From an uncultured Chromatiales bacterium (GTDB lineage Bacteria; Pseudomonadota; Gammaproteobacteria; Steroidobacterales; GCA-2729495): a stretch of DNA of 5,337 nucleotides. The position numbers and the translations under genes were made by a program. The first letter of the stretch is position 1; the number at the start of each line of letters is the position of its first letter. Below the pieces are notes generated by a model. It saw only the letters and a program-made list of their open reading frames with translations. It searched no databases and was not told the DNA's origin. Shown one piece after another: positions 1 to 5,337 of the stretch. The stretch lies in contig CAJXQV010000101.1 in assembly GCA_913058165.1 (NCBI GenBank), forward strand, positions 1 through 5,337, read 5' to 3'.

Positions 1-49
1 ACGAGATTGCCTCTTGTCTCGTGGGCTCGGAGATGTGTATAAGAGACAG
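1..49 (+). other. Illumina Nextera i7/Read 2 adapter (artefact)
   Basis: This is library adapter, not genomic DNA. Bases 1-7 are the end of the P7 flow-cell sequence, 8-15 (TGCCTCTT) match the published N711 i7 index, 16-30 are the Nextera Read 2 stub, and 31-49 are the 19-base Tn5 mosaic end AGATGTGTATAAGAGACAG. Translation through it gives the peptides MSRGLGDVYKRQ and MGSEMCIRDR, which are typical adapter-derived N termini. Any gene model that starts before position 50 is false at its N terminus. Confidence 0.98.
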
Positions 50-268
50 ATTGGTGGCAGTATGGTGCCGAGGTTTTTCATGCCGCCCTGGCTGCGTGAG
101 CTGGGTTGGTTTACACCGAACACTTGGGTGCTTGAGGCCTATTCATCGGTGTTTTGGCGAAACCAGGGCCTTGAGAGTTTGTTGTTGCCCTGTGGGCTAT
201 TACTCTCACTTACCGTTGTCTCGTTGCTTGGCGCTCAATGGTTTGCCGCCTATAGAGCTAGGCTATAG
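50..268 (+). CDS. ABC-2 type transporter permease, C-terminal fragment
   Basis: Only the last 72 codons are present; the rest of the gene is lost at the contig edge, and the open frame that continues upstream into 14-49 is adapter. The fragment carries the usual end of an ABC-2 type permease: a GG-x-MVPRFFMPPWL stretch, then the loop with TPNTWVLEAYSSVFWR (fragment residues about 22-37), then a last hydrophobic membrane segment (about 44-66) and a short basic cytoplasmic tail ending in RARL. In this family the permease pairs with a separate ATPase to export a substrate across the inner membrane; nothing here tells the substrate. It lies on the same strand as crtZ, 66 bases upstream, but a TATAAT in the gap suggests crtZ has its own promoter. 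I see no functional link to the carotenoid genes. Family assignment is from recall of the C-terminal pattern. Confidence 0.8.
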   Translation: MGGSMVPRFFMPPWLRELGWFTPNTWVLEAYSSVFWRNQGLESLLLPCGLLLSLTVVSLLGAQWFAAYRARL

Positions 269-282
269 CGCTGTGCTCGGTT

Positions 283-288
283 TATAAT
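283..288 (+). promoter_or_regulatory. Possible -10 box for crtZ
   Basis: A perfect TATAAT sits in the 66-base gap between the permease stop and crtZ, which would place a start site near 295 and give a leader of about 40 bases. No good -35 is found 16-18 bases upstream (sequence there is AGGCTA-like) and there is no TG extension, so the call rests on the -10 alone in an AT-rich patch. It may be chance. Confidence 0.35.
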
Positions 289-303
289 TATTATTCTGAT
301 AAC

Positions 304-313
304 CCCTTAAGGG
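304..313. repeat. 10-base perfect palindrome CCCTTAAGGG upstream of crtZ
   Basis: CCCTTAAGGG is a perfect dyad lying about 16 bases downstream of the TATAAT and 21 bases before the crtZ start codon. It could be an operator or a small leader hairpin, though without a loop it is more likely a protein site than an RNA structure. No second copy was noticed near the other genes, so a shared regulator for the cluster is not supported. Confidence 0.25.
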
Positions 314-334
314 TCACTGTTTCACAACTATTTC

Positions 335-844
335 ATGTCTCATTTATTCACTAATATCGGCGTCATGCTGCTCTGCTTTTTTGCTATGGAGGCAGTGGCT
401 TTTTTGAGTCACAAATACGTCATGCACGGTTTTTTATGGTGCTGGCATGAGTCGCATCATACTGCGCGGGAAAGTTGGTTTGAACAGAATGATCTATTCG
501 CATTCATGTTCGCTGTACCATCGATTGCCGCTATCTGGTTCGGTACTAACGGACAACCATTGTTGCTCTGGGCTGGCATTGGCATCGCTTTATACGGCCT
601 TGTGTATTTCATATTCCATGATGTGATTGTTCACCGGCGCATTCGCACCGGCTACATTCCCAAAAGCTCGTACATGCGACGTATCGTCGAGGCACATTGG
701 GTGCATCATTCAACCAAGGGTAAAGAGGGTGCGGTGTCATTCGGGTTTATTTACTCAAAGCCGGTGGCTGAGTTGGTGGAAGAGCGTGATGCACTGGCGA
801 AGTCGCGGAAGGACCAAACGCTAAAGCCTCACGGTGTTTCCTGA
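335..844 (+). CDS. crtZ: Beta-carotene 3-hydroxylase CrtZ
   Basis: This non-haem di-iron membrane enzyme adds a hydroxyl group to carbon 3 of each beta ring, turning beta-carotene into beta-cryptoxanthin and then zeaxanthin. The 169-residue length fits the CrtZ family (Pantoea about 175). All four histidine clusters of the fatty acid hydroxylase/sterol desaturase superfamily are present: HKYVMH (26-31), HESHH (38-42), HDVIVH (95-100) and HWVHH (121-125), giving ten metal ligands. Hydrophobic stretches at about 5-24, 54-70 and 75-95 are likely membrane segments. The family block GKEGAVSFGFIY (129-140) is intact. The ATG at 335 puts the first histidine box at residue 26, as in relatives, but no clear Shine-Dalgarno precedes it; AAGGGT at 309-314 is too far. 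It is convergent with crtB, so it must be transcribed separately from the other crt genes. Confidence 0.96.
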   Translation: MSHLFTNIGVMLLCFFAMEAVAFLSHKYVMHGFLWCWHESHHTARESWFEQNDLFAFMFAVPSIAAIWFGTNGQPLLLWAGIGIALYGLVYFIFHDVIVHRRIRTGYIPKSSYMRRIVEAHWVHHSTKGKEGAVSFGFIYSKPVAELVEERDALAKSRKDQTLKPHGVS

Positions 845-853
845 CTTAGGGGT

Positions 854-1813
854 TTAATGGACGGCTGGTGGTGCTGTCCAGAGATCACTGTCGCGTGGTT
901 CGGGCTGTGTCTTATTATCGAACCACGATGCCTTTACGGCATCAATCATACCTTCGGCAATACCCAGCAGTTTGCGGCGCTTGCGCACGACAACGCGCTC
1001 ACTGAGTGCACTTACCCCGCGTTCGCGCACTTTATCACCAATTGCTTTGTATACACCTCGGGCCGAGGCCACAGCCCATGCTGAGCGGAAACCAAGCGCG
1101 CGTAAGCCCTGATCGGCTGATGCGTAGTAACGATCGGCCTCGTTGAGCAAGCGTTCAACCACCTGCATCAGTGCTGCAGAATATTCCTCACTGGAGAGCT
1201 CTTGCGGAGGAATACCAGCGGATGCCAGCCAATCTTCAGGCAGATACACCCGGCCGATGAGTGCATCTTCACGCACATCACGCGAGATATTCGTGAGTTG
1301 GAAGGCAATTCCCAGATCGGTTGCACGCTGCAAAGCGGCTTCATCACGGGCACCCATCACATAGGCCATCATCAAGCCGACAACACCAGCAACGTAGTAG
1401 CAATACTGCAGGGTTTCATCAAAGCTTTTGTATCGATGCTCTGCTGCATCCATAGCAAATCCTTCCAGCAGCTCTAACGGGTATCGGCCAGGGATCTCAT
1501 TAGCTTTTAGAACATAGCGCAGGCCTTCGAATATAGGGTCATCTGAAGGTTTATCGTCAATTGCAGCCTGAGTCTTTTCTTTAAGTTCATCGAGAACTCG
1601 CCGGGTTACTTCTGCTTCTTGGGGTTGGCTGTTGAAGCCCAGCTCCTGATTATCAATCACGTCGTCACAATGCCGGCACCAGGCATAAAGCATATAGGCG
1701 TTGTCGCGTGTCTCTTCATTAAACAGTTTTGCAGCGGTAGCAAAGCTCTTGGAGCCGCTCTTAATGATCAGCCTGCTGGTGTCGACCAATGCTGCATGTT
1801 TTGAATCTTTCAA
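854..1813 (-). CDS. crtB: Phytoene synthase CrtB
   Basis: CrtB joins two geranylgeranyl diphosphates head to head through prephytoene diphosphate to make 15-cis-phytoene, the first committed carotenoid step, at the membrane surface. The 319 residues fit the family (about 300-310). Both magnesium-binding aspartate motifs are visible: DDVID (50-54) and DVRED (179-183) within NISRDVRED. The two squalene/phytoene synthase signatures lie at about 137-152 (YCYYVAGVVGLM) and 167-180 (LGIAFQLTNISRDV). The start is TTG at 1813-1811: its TTGA overlaps the crtI stop, an in-frame TAA lies two codons upstream, and GGAG lies 6 bases before it. No ATG occurs before residue 41, which is inside the conserved domain. 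The next possible start is the TTG at residue 9. Last gene of the crtI-crtB pair; its stop is 9 bases from that of crtZ. Confidence 0.97.
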   Translation of the reverse strand: MKDSKHAALVDTSRLIIKSGSKSFATAAKLFNEETRDNAYMLYAWCRHCDDVIDNQELGFNSQPQEAEVTRRVLDELKEKTQAAIDDKPSDDPIFEGLRYVLKANEIPGRYPLELLEGFAMDAAEHRYKSFDETLQYCYYVAGVVGLMMAYVMGARDEAALQRATDLGIAFQLTNISRDVREDALIGRVYLPEDWLASAGIPPQELSSEEYSAALMQVVERLLNEADRYYASADQGLRALGFRSAWAVASARGVYKAIGDKVRERGVSALSERVVVRKRRKLLGIAEGMIDAVKASWFDNKTQPEPRDSDLWTAPPAVH

Positions 1814-3315
1814 GTCTTACTCCAGTCTTCTTCCATTAATCCGGCAGTTGCCTGTGCTGAGTTAATGACCCCTGGGATACCTGCTCCCGGATGTGTGCCT
1901 GCACCAACAAAATAAAGGCCCTTGATTGCCTTATCTCTATTATGAACTCTAAACCAAGCGCTTTGAAGCAAAGTGGGTTGTAGTGAAAAGGCAGAGCCGA
2001 GATGGGCATTTAAAGAGGTTTCAAAGTCCGGCGGCGTAAAGATTCGCGAACTGACTATTCTTTTGCGAAGGCCCGGCATTACCCGGTCTTCTAGGCTTTG
2101 CAGAATACGATCACGCAGCAGCGGGCCGGCGGTTTCCCAGTCGACTTTACCTTTGCCTAGGTGGGGGACTGGCGCCAGCACATAGTGCGTGGAGTGCCCC
2201 GGTGGTGCCAGGCTGTCATCTGATACTGATGGTGAATGCAGGTACAGTGAGAAATCGTCGGCGAGTTCACCGCGATCAAAAATATCTTTAAGCAGTTCTT
2301 TGTAGCGTGGGCCGAACAGAATTGAGTGATGGGCCAGGTTTTCGTATTCGCCTTCAATACCAAAGTAAACCAAAAATAGCGACATAGAATGATCGTTGCG
2401 CTCGAGTTTTTTAGCGGCTGGTTTAGCCGGAGCAGTTTCCCTCAGCAAATGTTTGTAGGTGTACACGACATCGGCATTGCTGCCGACAAAATGGCTGGCA
2501 ATGAACTCGCCACTTTGTAACTTGACGCCGGTGACGCAATTATTCTCAGTAATAATTTCATCCACAGCAGCATTCAGGCGAATGCTGCCGCCCAGGTCTT
2601 CAAACAGTTTTACCAGTGCCGCAACAAGTGCGCCCGTCCCACCGCGGGGAAAGTGCACCCCGAATTTTAGTTCGAGAGTGTGAATGAGTGTGTAGATGGA
2701 TGAGGTCGTGAAAGGGTTTCCGCCAACCAGCAACGTGTGATAGCTAAATACCTGACGCAGCTTTTCGTTTTTAATAAAGCTGGCTACTTTGCTGTATACC
2801 GAGCGATAGGCCTGCAGTTGCACCAAGTTAGGTGCAGCTTTGACCATGCTCCAGATATTGAGAAATGGCACATGCGCGAGTTTTTCATAACCTTCCGCAT
2901 ACACGGCCGCCGAGTATTCACGAAATTTGCGGTAGCCCTCAATATCCTCTGGGCTGAATTCATTAATGGCTGCTTCAAGCTGGGCTTCATCGCCGACATA
3001 GTCGAACTCCGTGCCATCGGGCCAGATCAGCCGGTAAAACGGAGTCAGTGGTTCAAACTGAATGTAGTCTTCCCGATGTTTGCCGCCGGCAGTAAACAGA
3101 TCGTCGACCACCTGAGGTACCGTAAGCACCGTAGGGCCTGCATCAAACTTGAAGCCATCCTGTTCCCAGACATAGGCACGGCCACCGGGCTTGTCTCGAC
3201 TCTCGAGAATAATTGTGGGTATGCCGGAAGCCTGCAGCCTTATTGCCAGAGCGAGTCCACCAAAGCCACTACCAATGACTATAGCTCGTTTTTCTGCAGT
3301 ATCAGTGCCGCTCAT
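1810..3315 (-). CDS. crtI: Phytoene desaturase (lycopene-forming) CrtI
   Basis: CrtI is an FAD-dependent, membrane-associated desaturase and isomerase that turns 15-cis-phytoene into all-trans-lycopene in four steps. The 501 residues fit the family (Pantoea 492). The N-terminal FAD-binding fold shows GSGFGG (15-20) with the acidic end of the second strand at E38, followed by the family block RDKPGGRAY (40-48). The C-terminal bacterial phytoene dehydrogenase signature is at about 466-493 (GLYFVGAGTHPGAGIPG). Long stretches, such as YRSVYSKVASFI and LLVGGNPFTTSSIYTLIH, match the Pantoea-type four-step enzyme as I recall it, and the neighbouring lycopene cyclase supports lycopene as product. A three-step (neurosporene) product is unlikely but not excluded by sequence. 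Start is ATG at 3315; only a weak GAG lies upstream. It overlaps crtB by four bases, so the two are co-transcribed. Confidence 0.97.
   Translation of the reverse strand: MSGTDTAEKRAIVIGSGFGGLALAIRLQASGIPTIILESRDKPGGRAYVWEQDGFKFDAGPTVLTVPQVVDDLFTAGGKHREDYIQFEPLTPFYRLIWPDGTEFDYVGDEAQLEAAINEFSPEDIEGYRKFREYSAAVYAEGYEKLAHVPFLNIWSMVKAAPNLVQLQAYRSVYSKVASFIKNEKLRQVFSYHTLLVGGNPFTTSSIYTLIHTLELKFGVHFPRGGTGALVAALVKLFEDLGGSIRLNAAVDEIITENNCVTGVKLQSGEFIASHFVGSNADVVYTYKHLLRETAPAKPAAKKLERNDHSMSLFLVYFGIEGEYENLAHHSILFGPRYKELLKDIFDRGELADDFSLYLHSPSVSDDSLAPPGHSTHYVLAPVPHLGKGKVDWETAGPLLRDRILQSLEDRVMPGLRKRIVSSRIFTPPDFETSLNAHLGSAFSLQPTLLQSAWFRVHNRDKAIKGLYFVGAGTHPGAGIPGVINSAQATAGLMEEDWSKT
1820..1823 (-). promoter_or_regulatory. 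Ribosome binding site deciding the crtB TTG start
   Basis: On the minus strand GGAG is followed by six bases (TAAGAC) and then TTG, which is good Shine-Dalgarno spacing. It lies inside the last codons of crtI, so crtB translation can be served both by its own site and by ribosomes ending crtI at the TTGA overlap. This supports the TTG start over any later one. Confidence 0.6.
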
Positions 3316-3468
3316 TCTGTGGTTATTCTCGCTAATAATTGATTGAAATAGGCGTGAAAAATACGGCCCAGTAAGTTCATGATTGGTGAAATCCCATTAC
3401 TAACTAACTATTCGTTGCTTAGTCAACAATGGATTGCGTTTGCGTCAGATAAGCGCAGCTTAATCGTT
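3316..3468 (-). promoter_or_regulatory. crtY-crtI gap with possible crtI promoter and dyad
   Basis: This 153-base gap is the only sizeable break within the leftward gene block. On the minus strand a TTGACT (3426-3421) could be a -35; 18 bases later comes TAGTAA, a poor -10, inside a run of TAGT tandem units (3410-3399). The TTGACT lies within an imperfect dyad, ATTGTTG (3430-3424) against CAACGAAT (3417-3410), with one bulged base. That arrangement is what a repressor site over a promoter would look like, but the match is modest. No terminator with a U run was found after crtY, so read-through from crtY is also possible. Confidence 0.3.
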
Positions 3469-4641
3469 TCATGCTTCGGGGTACTTAAAGACGGCTCGCC
3501 ATGCCTTGCGTATCTTAACCGGAGGCTTGCCCGATAGGATACGAATTTTATCGGCAAGACCGTTGTTACCCGCATAGAACCGTGCAATTAGGCCCGTGCC
3601 CAGTCCGTAAAAGCGTTCAAGAACATGGCGCCGCTCTTCTGGCTTAGCGGCAAGGAACAGCATACGGTTTAATACCCGATAGAAACCGGTTTGCCGCCAG
3701 AGCTTGCGGCTCGCATTACGGGTTAGCTGATAGACGTCGTCAGCTGTCCAGTCCGGATTTGCTCCGAGTTCTAATACAAGTTTATCGGCGAGCCTGACAG
3801 CGTTGGGCAACGAATAGCCGGTGGCAGGCTGAAACAGGGCAGCATTCAGCCCGGATCGTGGCACCCCCGGTAGATGTTCCCAAAACGCATCGATGTCCCC
3901 GCCCAGAGTGATCGGCAGTACCCCATCTTCTCTGCGCAAAGTGGCTTCAATTTGCCAGCCCTGCGCGGCTGCGTAGGCATCAATCGCATCACTGTAGCCA
4001 CTAATGGAGATATCGGGAGTGTCGCTGTAGCGGGTGTCTTCAATGAGCAGGGTGTTTGCATCGAAGGGCAGTGTGTAAAAGAAGCGGTAACCGTCATCCT
4101 GACTCTGGGTGGCATCCATAATGATGGGGCGGGTCAGGCAGTGAGGCGTCTTCGTGCGCACCACTCGGCCGACAAACTTCTGAAAGCGGACGTCGAGATG
4201 CGGGCTGGGTTTGGGTCCGCGTCCGTCGATTACAGCGCGGGCTTCGAGTCTGCTGCCGTTCGCCAGTATTACGGCATCGGGGTACACCTCGGCTACTTCA
4301 GTATTGACGATAATAGCGCCGGAGACCCGATTACGGGCAATGCTGTCGAGTTTTTCAGAGGTGATGCTGTGGTAGCTGCCACGCAGTGTGCGTTGCCGGT
4401 TCGGGAATCGAACCTCGTAGTCATCCCAACTAAAGTCAATCAACGGTTTGAGCCAGTTGCGCTGGGCGTCACTCAAGTCCGAGCCGTGAAACGACCAGGT
4501 GTGATTGCCGCCGAGTGCCGGACCCTGTTCCAGAATCATAATTTTTATTTCGGGGAGTGCGTCACTAAGGCGCAGGGCAATCAGCGTGTTAGCGAGTCCG
4601 CCACCCACCAGAATCAGATCAGCATCCATAGGTTCCGTCAT
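3469..4641 (-). CDS. crtY: Lycopene beta-cyclase CrtY
   Basis: CrtY cyclises both ends of lycopene to beta rings, giving beta-carotene by way of gamma-carotene; it binds reduced FAD but the reaction is not a net redox step. The N-terminal dinucleotide fold has LVGGGLAN (11-18), then GGNHTWSFH (44-52), the VIDGRG block (137-142), and LLIEDTRY (198-205). E201 in that block aligns with the glutamate reported as catalytic in Pantoea CrtY (E196). The C-terminal RMLFL, RFYGL, ARFYAG and RILSGKPPV blocks are all present. I choose the ATG at 4641: it gives 390 residues, the usual size, and its ATGA overlaps the upstream gene stop. The frame stays open to an ATG at 4752, but those 37 extra residues look nothing like CrtY and would overlap the upstream gene. 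The ATG at 4629 is a second candidate, four bases after a GGA. Confidence 0.96.
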   Translation of the reverse strand: MTEPMDADLILVGGGLANTLIALRLSDALPEIKIMILEQGPALGGNHTWSFHGSDLSDAQRNWLKPLIDFSWDDYEVRFPNRQRTLRGSYHSITSEKLDSIARNRVSGAIIVNTEVAEVYPDAVILANGSRLEARAVIDGRGPKPSPHLDVRFQKFVGRVVRTKTPHCLTRPIIMDATQSQDDGYRFFYTLPFDANTLLIEDTRYSDTPDISISGYSDAIDAYAAAQGWQIEATLRREDGVLPITLGGDIDAFWEHLPGVPRSGLNAALFQPATGYSLPNAVRLADKLVLELGANPDWTADDVYQLTRNASRKLWRQTGFYRVLNRMLFLAAKPEERRHVLERFYGLGTGLIARFYAGNNGLADKIRILSGKPPVKIRKAWRAVFKYPEA

Positions 4642-5165
4642 TCCGGCGCTGTCGAAATTGGTGGGGTGGTGTTCGCAGTTGGCGTGTCGAAGTAGGGTTG
4701 CAGCGTTGCCAGCACTTCGCGCAATAGCGCTTTTTTTGGTCGTCCCCGCCATTTTTCTACCACTTCGCCGTTGGCGTTGAGCAGAACCAGGCAGGGCTGA
4801 TCGATATCGAGCGTAAAGCGCGTGGCCCAGTAGTTATTAATGTCGATAGCGATAGGCACATTCTCGGGTACCCAGCGTCGGAGTACCTTGGCCACCTCAT
4901 CAACCGTGGGCGTTGGTGTTTTGAGCACGCCAGCTACGCGGTAGCTGCGCAGTTCCGGGAGCTTCCGGCGAAGCTTTTTTTCCCAGCTGCCTATCCAGCG
5001 CAGCTTCCGCGCATCAGCAATAATAAGCAGCAGCGGCTGCCCCGACATGCTCTGATAGCTGTAGGGTTTGCCGTATTGATCGGTGAGATCCGGCGGCATT
5101 GCCGGTTCGGCATGGCTTAGCGCAGAGCCGAGGAGTAACAGCAGGATGACGGTGAGTCTCTTCAT
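4638..5165 (-). CDS. Secreted thioredoxin-like protein lacking CXXC
   Basis: The 175-residue protein starts with a signal peptide: basic KR, a leucine-rich core (about 4-16), and a likely cut after SHA at 19. It should act outside the inner membrane. The rest resembles a thioredoxin or TlpA/redoxin fold: PDLTDQYGKPYSY (25-37), a GQPLLLIIAD strand (42-51), and a late QPCLVLLNANGEVVEKWRG segment (123-141) that corresponds to the cis-proline, the strand pair and the DxxG-type turn. Where the redox CXXC should be (about 51-57, DARKLRW) there is no cysteine; the only cysteine is C125, next to the presumed cis-proline P124. Thiol-disulphide exchange of the normal kind is therefore unlikely. The tail after 160 is Thr/Pro rich and probably unstructured. 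Start is ATG at 5165, with an in-frame TAA six codons upstream and no clear Shine-Dalgarno. It is coupled to crtY by ATGA. The exact family is not recognised. Confidence 0.75.
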   Translation of the reverse strand: MKRLTVILLLLLGSALSHAEPAMPPDLTDQYGKPYSYQSMSGQPLLLIIADARKLRWIGSWEKKLRRKLPELRSYRVAGVLKTPTPTVDEVAKVLRRWVPENVPIAIDINNYWATRFTLDIDQPCLVLLNANGEVVEKWRGRPKKALLREVLATLQPYFDTPTANTTPPISTAPE

Positions 5166-5254
5166 GCTGCGTATTATTGCTTATCGGCATGACGCGCGCC
5201 GGTATTTTTTGTGATGTGGCATTTGTTGATATGCCGTATTGATAGCTGACCTTC
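5166..5254. other. 89-base intergenic stretch, no clear signal
   Basis: This lies between the presumed end of the truncated right-hand gene and the thioredoxin-like gene. On the minus strand I see a small inverted repeat, GGCAT/ATGCC with an eight-base loop (5238-5221), and an A-rich run, but no U run after the repeat and no convincing -35/-10 pair. Whether the thioredoxin-crtY unit starts here or is continued from upstream cannot be decided. Confidence 0.4.
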
Positions 5255-5307
5255 TCAGCGATAACCCTCGGCCTGCAATCTGAATAGCTTGGCGTAGACA
5301 TCGGGTT
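5255..5307 (-). CDS. C-terminal end of an unknown leftward gene (partial)
   Basis: Reading left from the adapter edge, one frame gives 16 residues, PDVYAKLFRLQAEGYR, then TGA at 5257-5255. The pattern vYAkLfrLQ resembles the extreme C terminus of many fused ABC exporters of the MsbA type, where this helix follows the ATPase domain. With 16 residues this is only a suggestion. The other two minus frames stay open longer but read like non-coding sequence and run into adapter (MYKRQ at the start of one of them). If real, the gene is on the same strand as the crt block and ends 89 bases before the thioredoxin-like gene. crtE or crtX, which precede crtY in Pantoea, are alternatives I cannot exclude. 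Confidence 0.35.
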
Positions 5308-5337
5308 CTGTCTCTTATACACATCTCCGAGCCCACG
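5308..5337 (-). other. Illumina Nextera Read 2 adapter (artefact)
   Basis: Bases 5308-5326 are CTGTCTCTTATACACATCT, the reverse complement of the Tn5 mosaic end, and 5327-5337 continue into the complement of the Read 2 stub. It is the same adapter as at the left end, facing inward from the right. The genomic sequence ends at 5307. The open frame beginning MYKRQ on the minus strand starts inside this adapter and is not a gene. Confidence 0.98.

Noticed and set aside
2737..3342. 201-residue open frame on the plus strand opposite crtI
   Set aside because: It lies wholly antisense to the well-supported crtI over most of its length and its translation shows no family pattern; it is a frame shadow.
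3421..3468. Intrinsic terminator after crtY
   Set aside because: No GC-rich stem followed by a U run is seen in the region after the stop.
3874..4695. 273-residue open frame on the plus strand opposite crtY
   Set aside because: Long, but fully antisense to conserved CrtY coding sequence, with no recognisable motif or ribosome site; it reflects crtY codon use.
5221..5238. GGCAT/ATGCC inverted repeat as a terminator for the right-hand gene
   Set aside because: The stem is five bases with an eight-base loop and is not followed by a U run on the minus strand; the T run nearby is on the wrong side.
50..5307. CRISPR array, tRNA, rRNA or riboswitch
   Set aside because: No regularly spaced repeats, no tRNA-like cloverleaf or rRNA sequence was noticed, and gaps between genes are too short for most riboswitches.
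5014..5322. 102-residue minus-strand frame beginning MYKRQ
   Set aside because: Its start codon is in the adapter and it overlaps the signal-peptide end of the thioredoxin-like gene in another frame; the translation looks non-coding.
1..5337. Terminal inverted repeats suggesting a transposon
   Set aside because: The repeats are exact Nextera adapter including a sequencing index, and no transposase gene is present.

Overview
The window is a short assembled contig that carries uncleaned Illumina Nextera (Tn5) adapter sequence at both ends (1-49 and 5308-5337). The genomic part is 50-5307. It is compact bacterial DNA dominated by a carotenoid biosynthesis cluster. The predicted proteins resemble the Pantoea-type CrtY/CrtI/CrtB/CrtZ enzymes along their whole length, judged from memory of those sequences. 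I infer a proteobacterium, most likely a gammaproteobacterium, possibly marine and recovered from a metagenome or single cell. No rRNA, tRNA or other marker in the window tests this.

Layout: 50-268 (+) is the C-terminal end of an ABC-2 type transporter permease. A 66-base gap follows with a perfect TATAAT and a 10-base palindrome. Next is crtZ (335-844, +), the beta-carotene 3-hydroxylase. Convergent to it, only 9 bases away, lies a leftward block that reads, in transcription order: a secreted thioredoxin-like protein without a CXXC pair (5165-4638), crtY lycopene beta-cyclase (4641-3469, ATGA overlap), a 153-base gap with a possible promoter, crtI phytoene desaturase (3315-1810) and crtB phytoene synthase (1813-854, TTGA overlap with a TTG start). 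At the far right, 5305-5255 (-) appears to be the last 16 codons of another leftward gene, cut off by the adapter.

Together the enzymes make a linear pathway: geranylgeranyl diphosphate to phytoene (CrtB), to lycopene (CrtI), to beta-carotene (CrtY), to zeaxanthin through beta-cryptoxanthin (CrtZ). The geranylgeranyl diphosphate synthase (crtE) is not in the window. Nor are a ketolase, glycosyltransferase, beta-carotene dioxygenase (blh) or rhodopsin. The expected end product is therefore zeaxanthin unless modifying genes lie elsewhere.

I see no new system here. The least explained item is the cysteine-poor thioredoxin-fold protein translationally coupled to crtY. The most practical one is the adapter contamination, which creates false protein ends at both edges.
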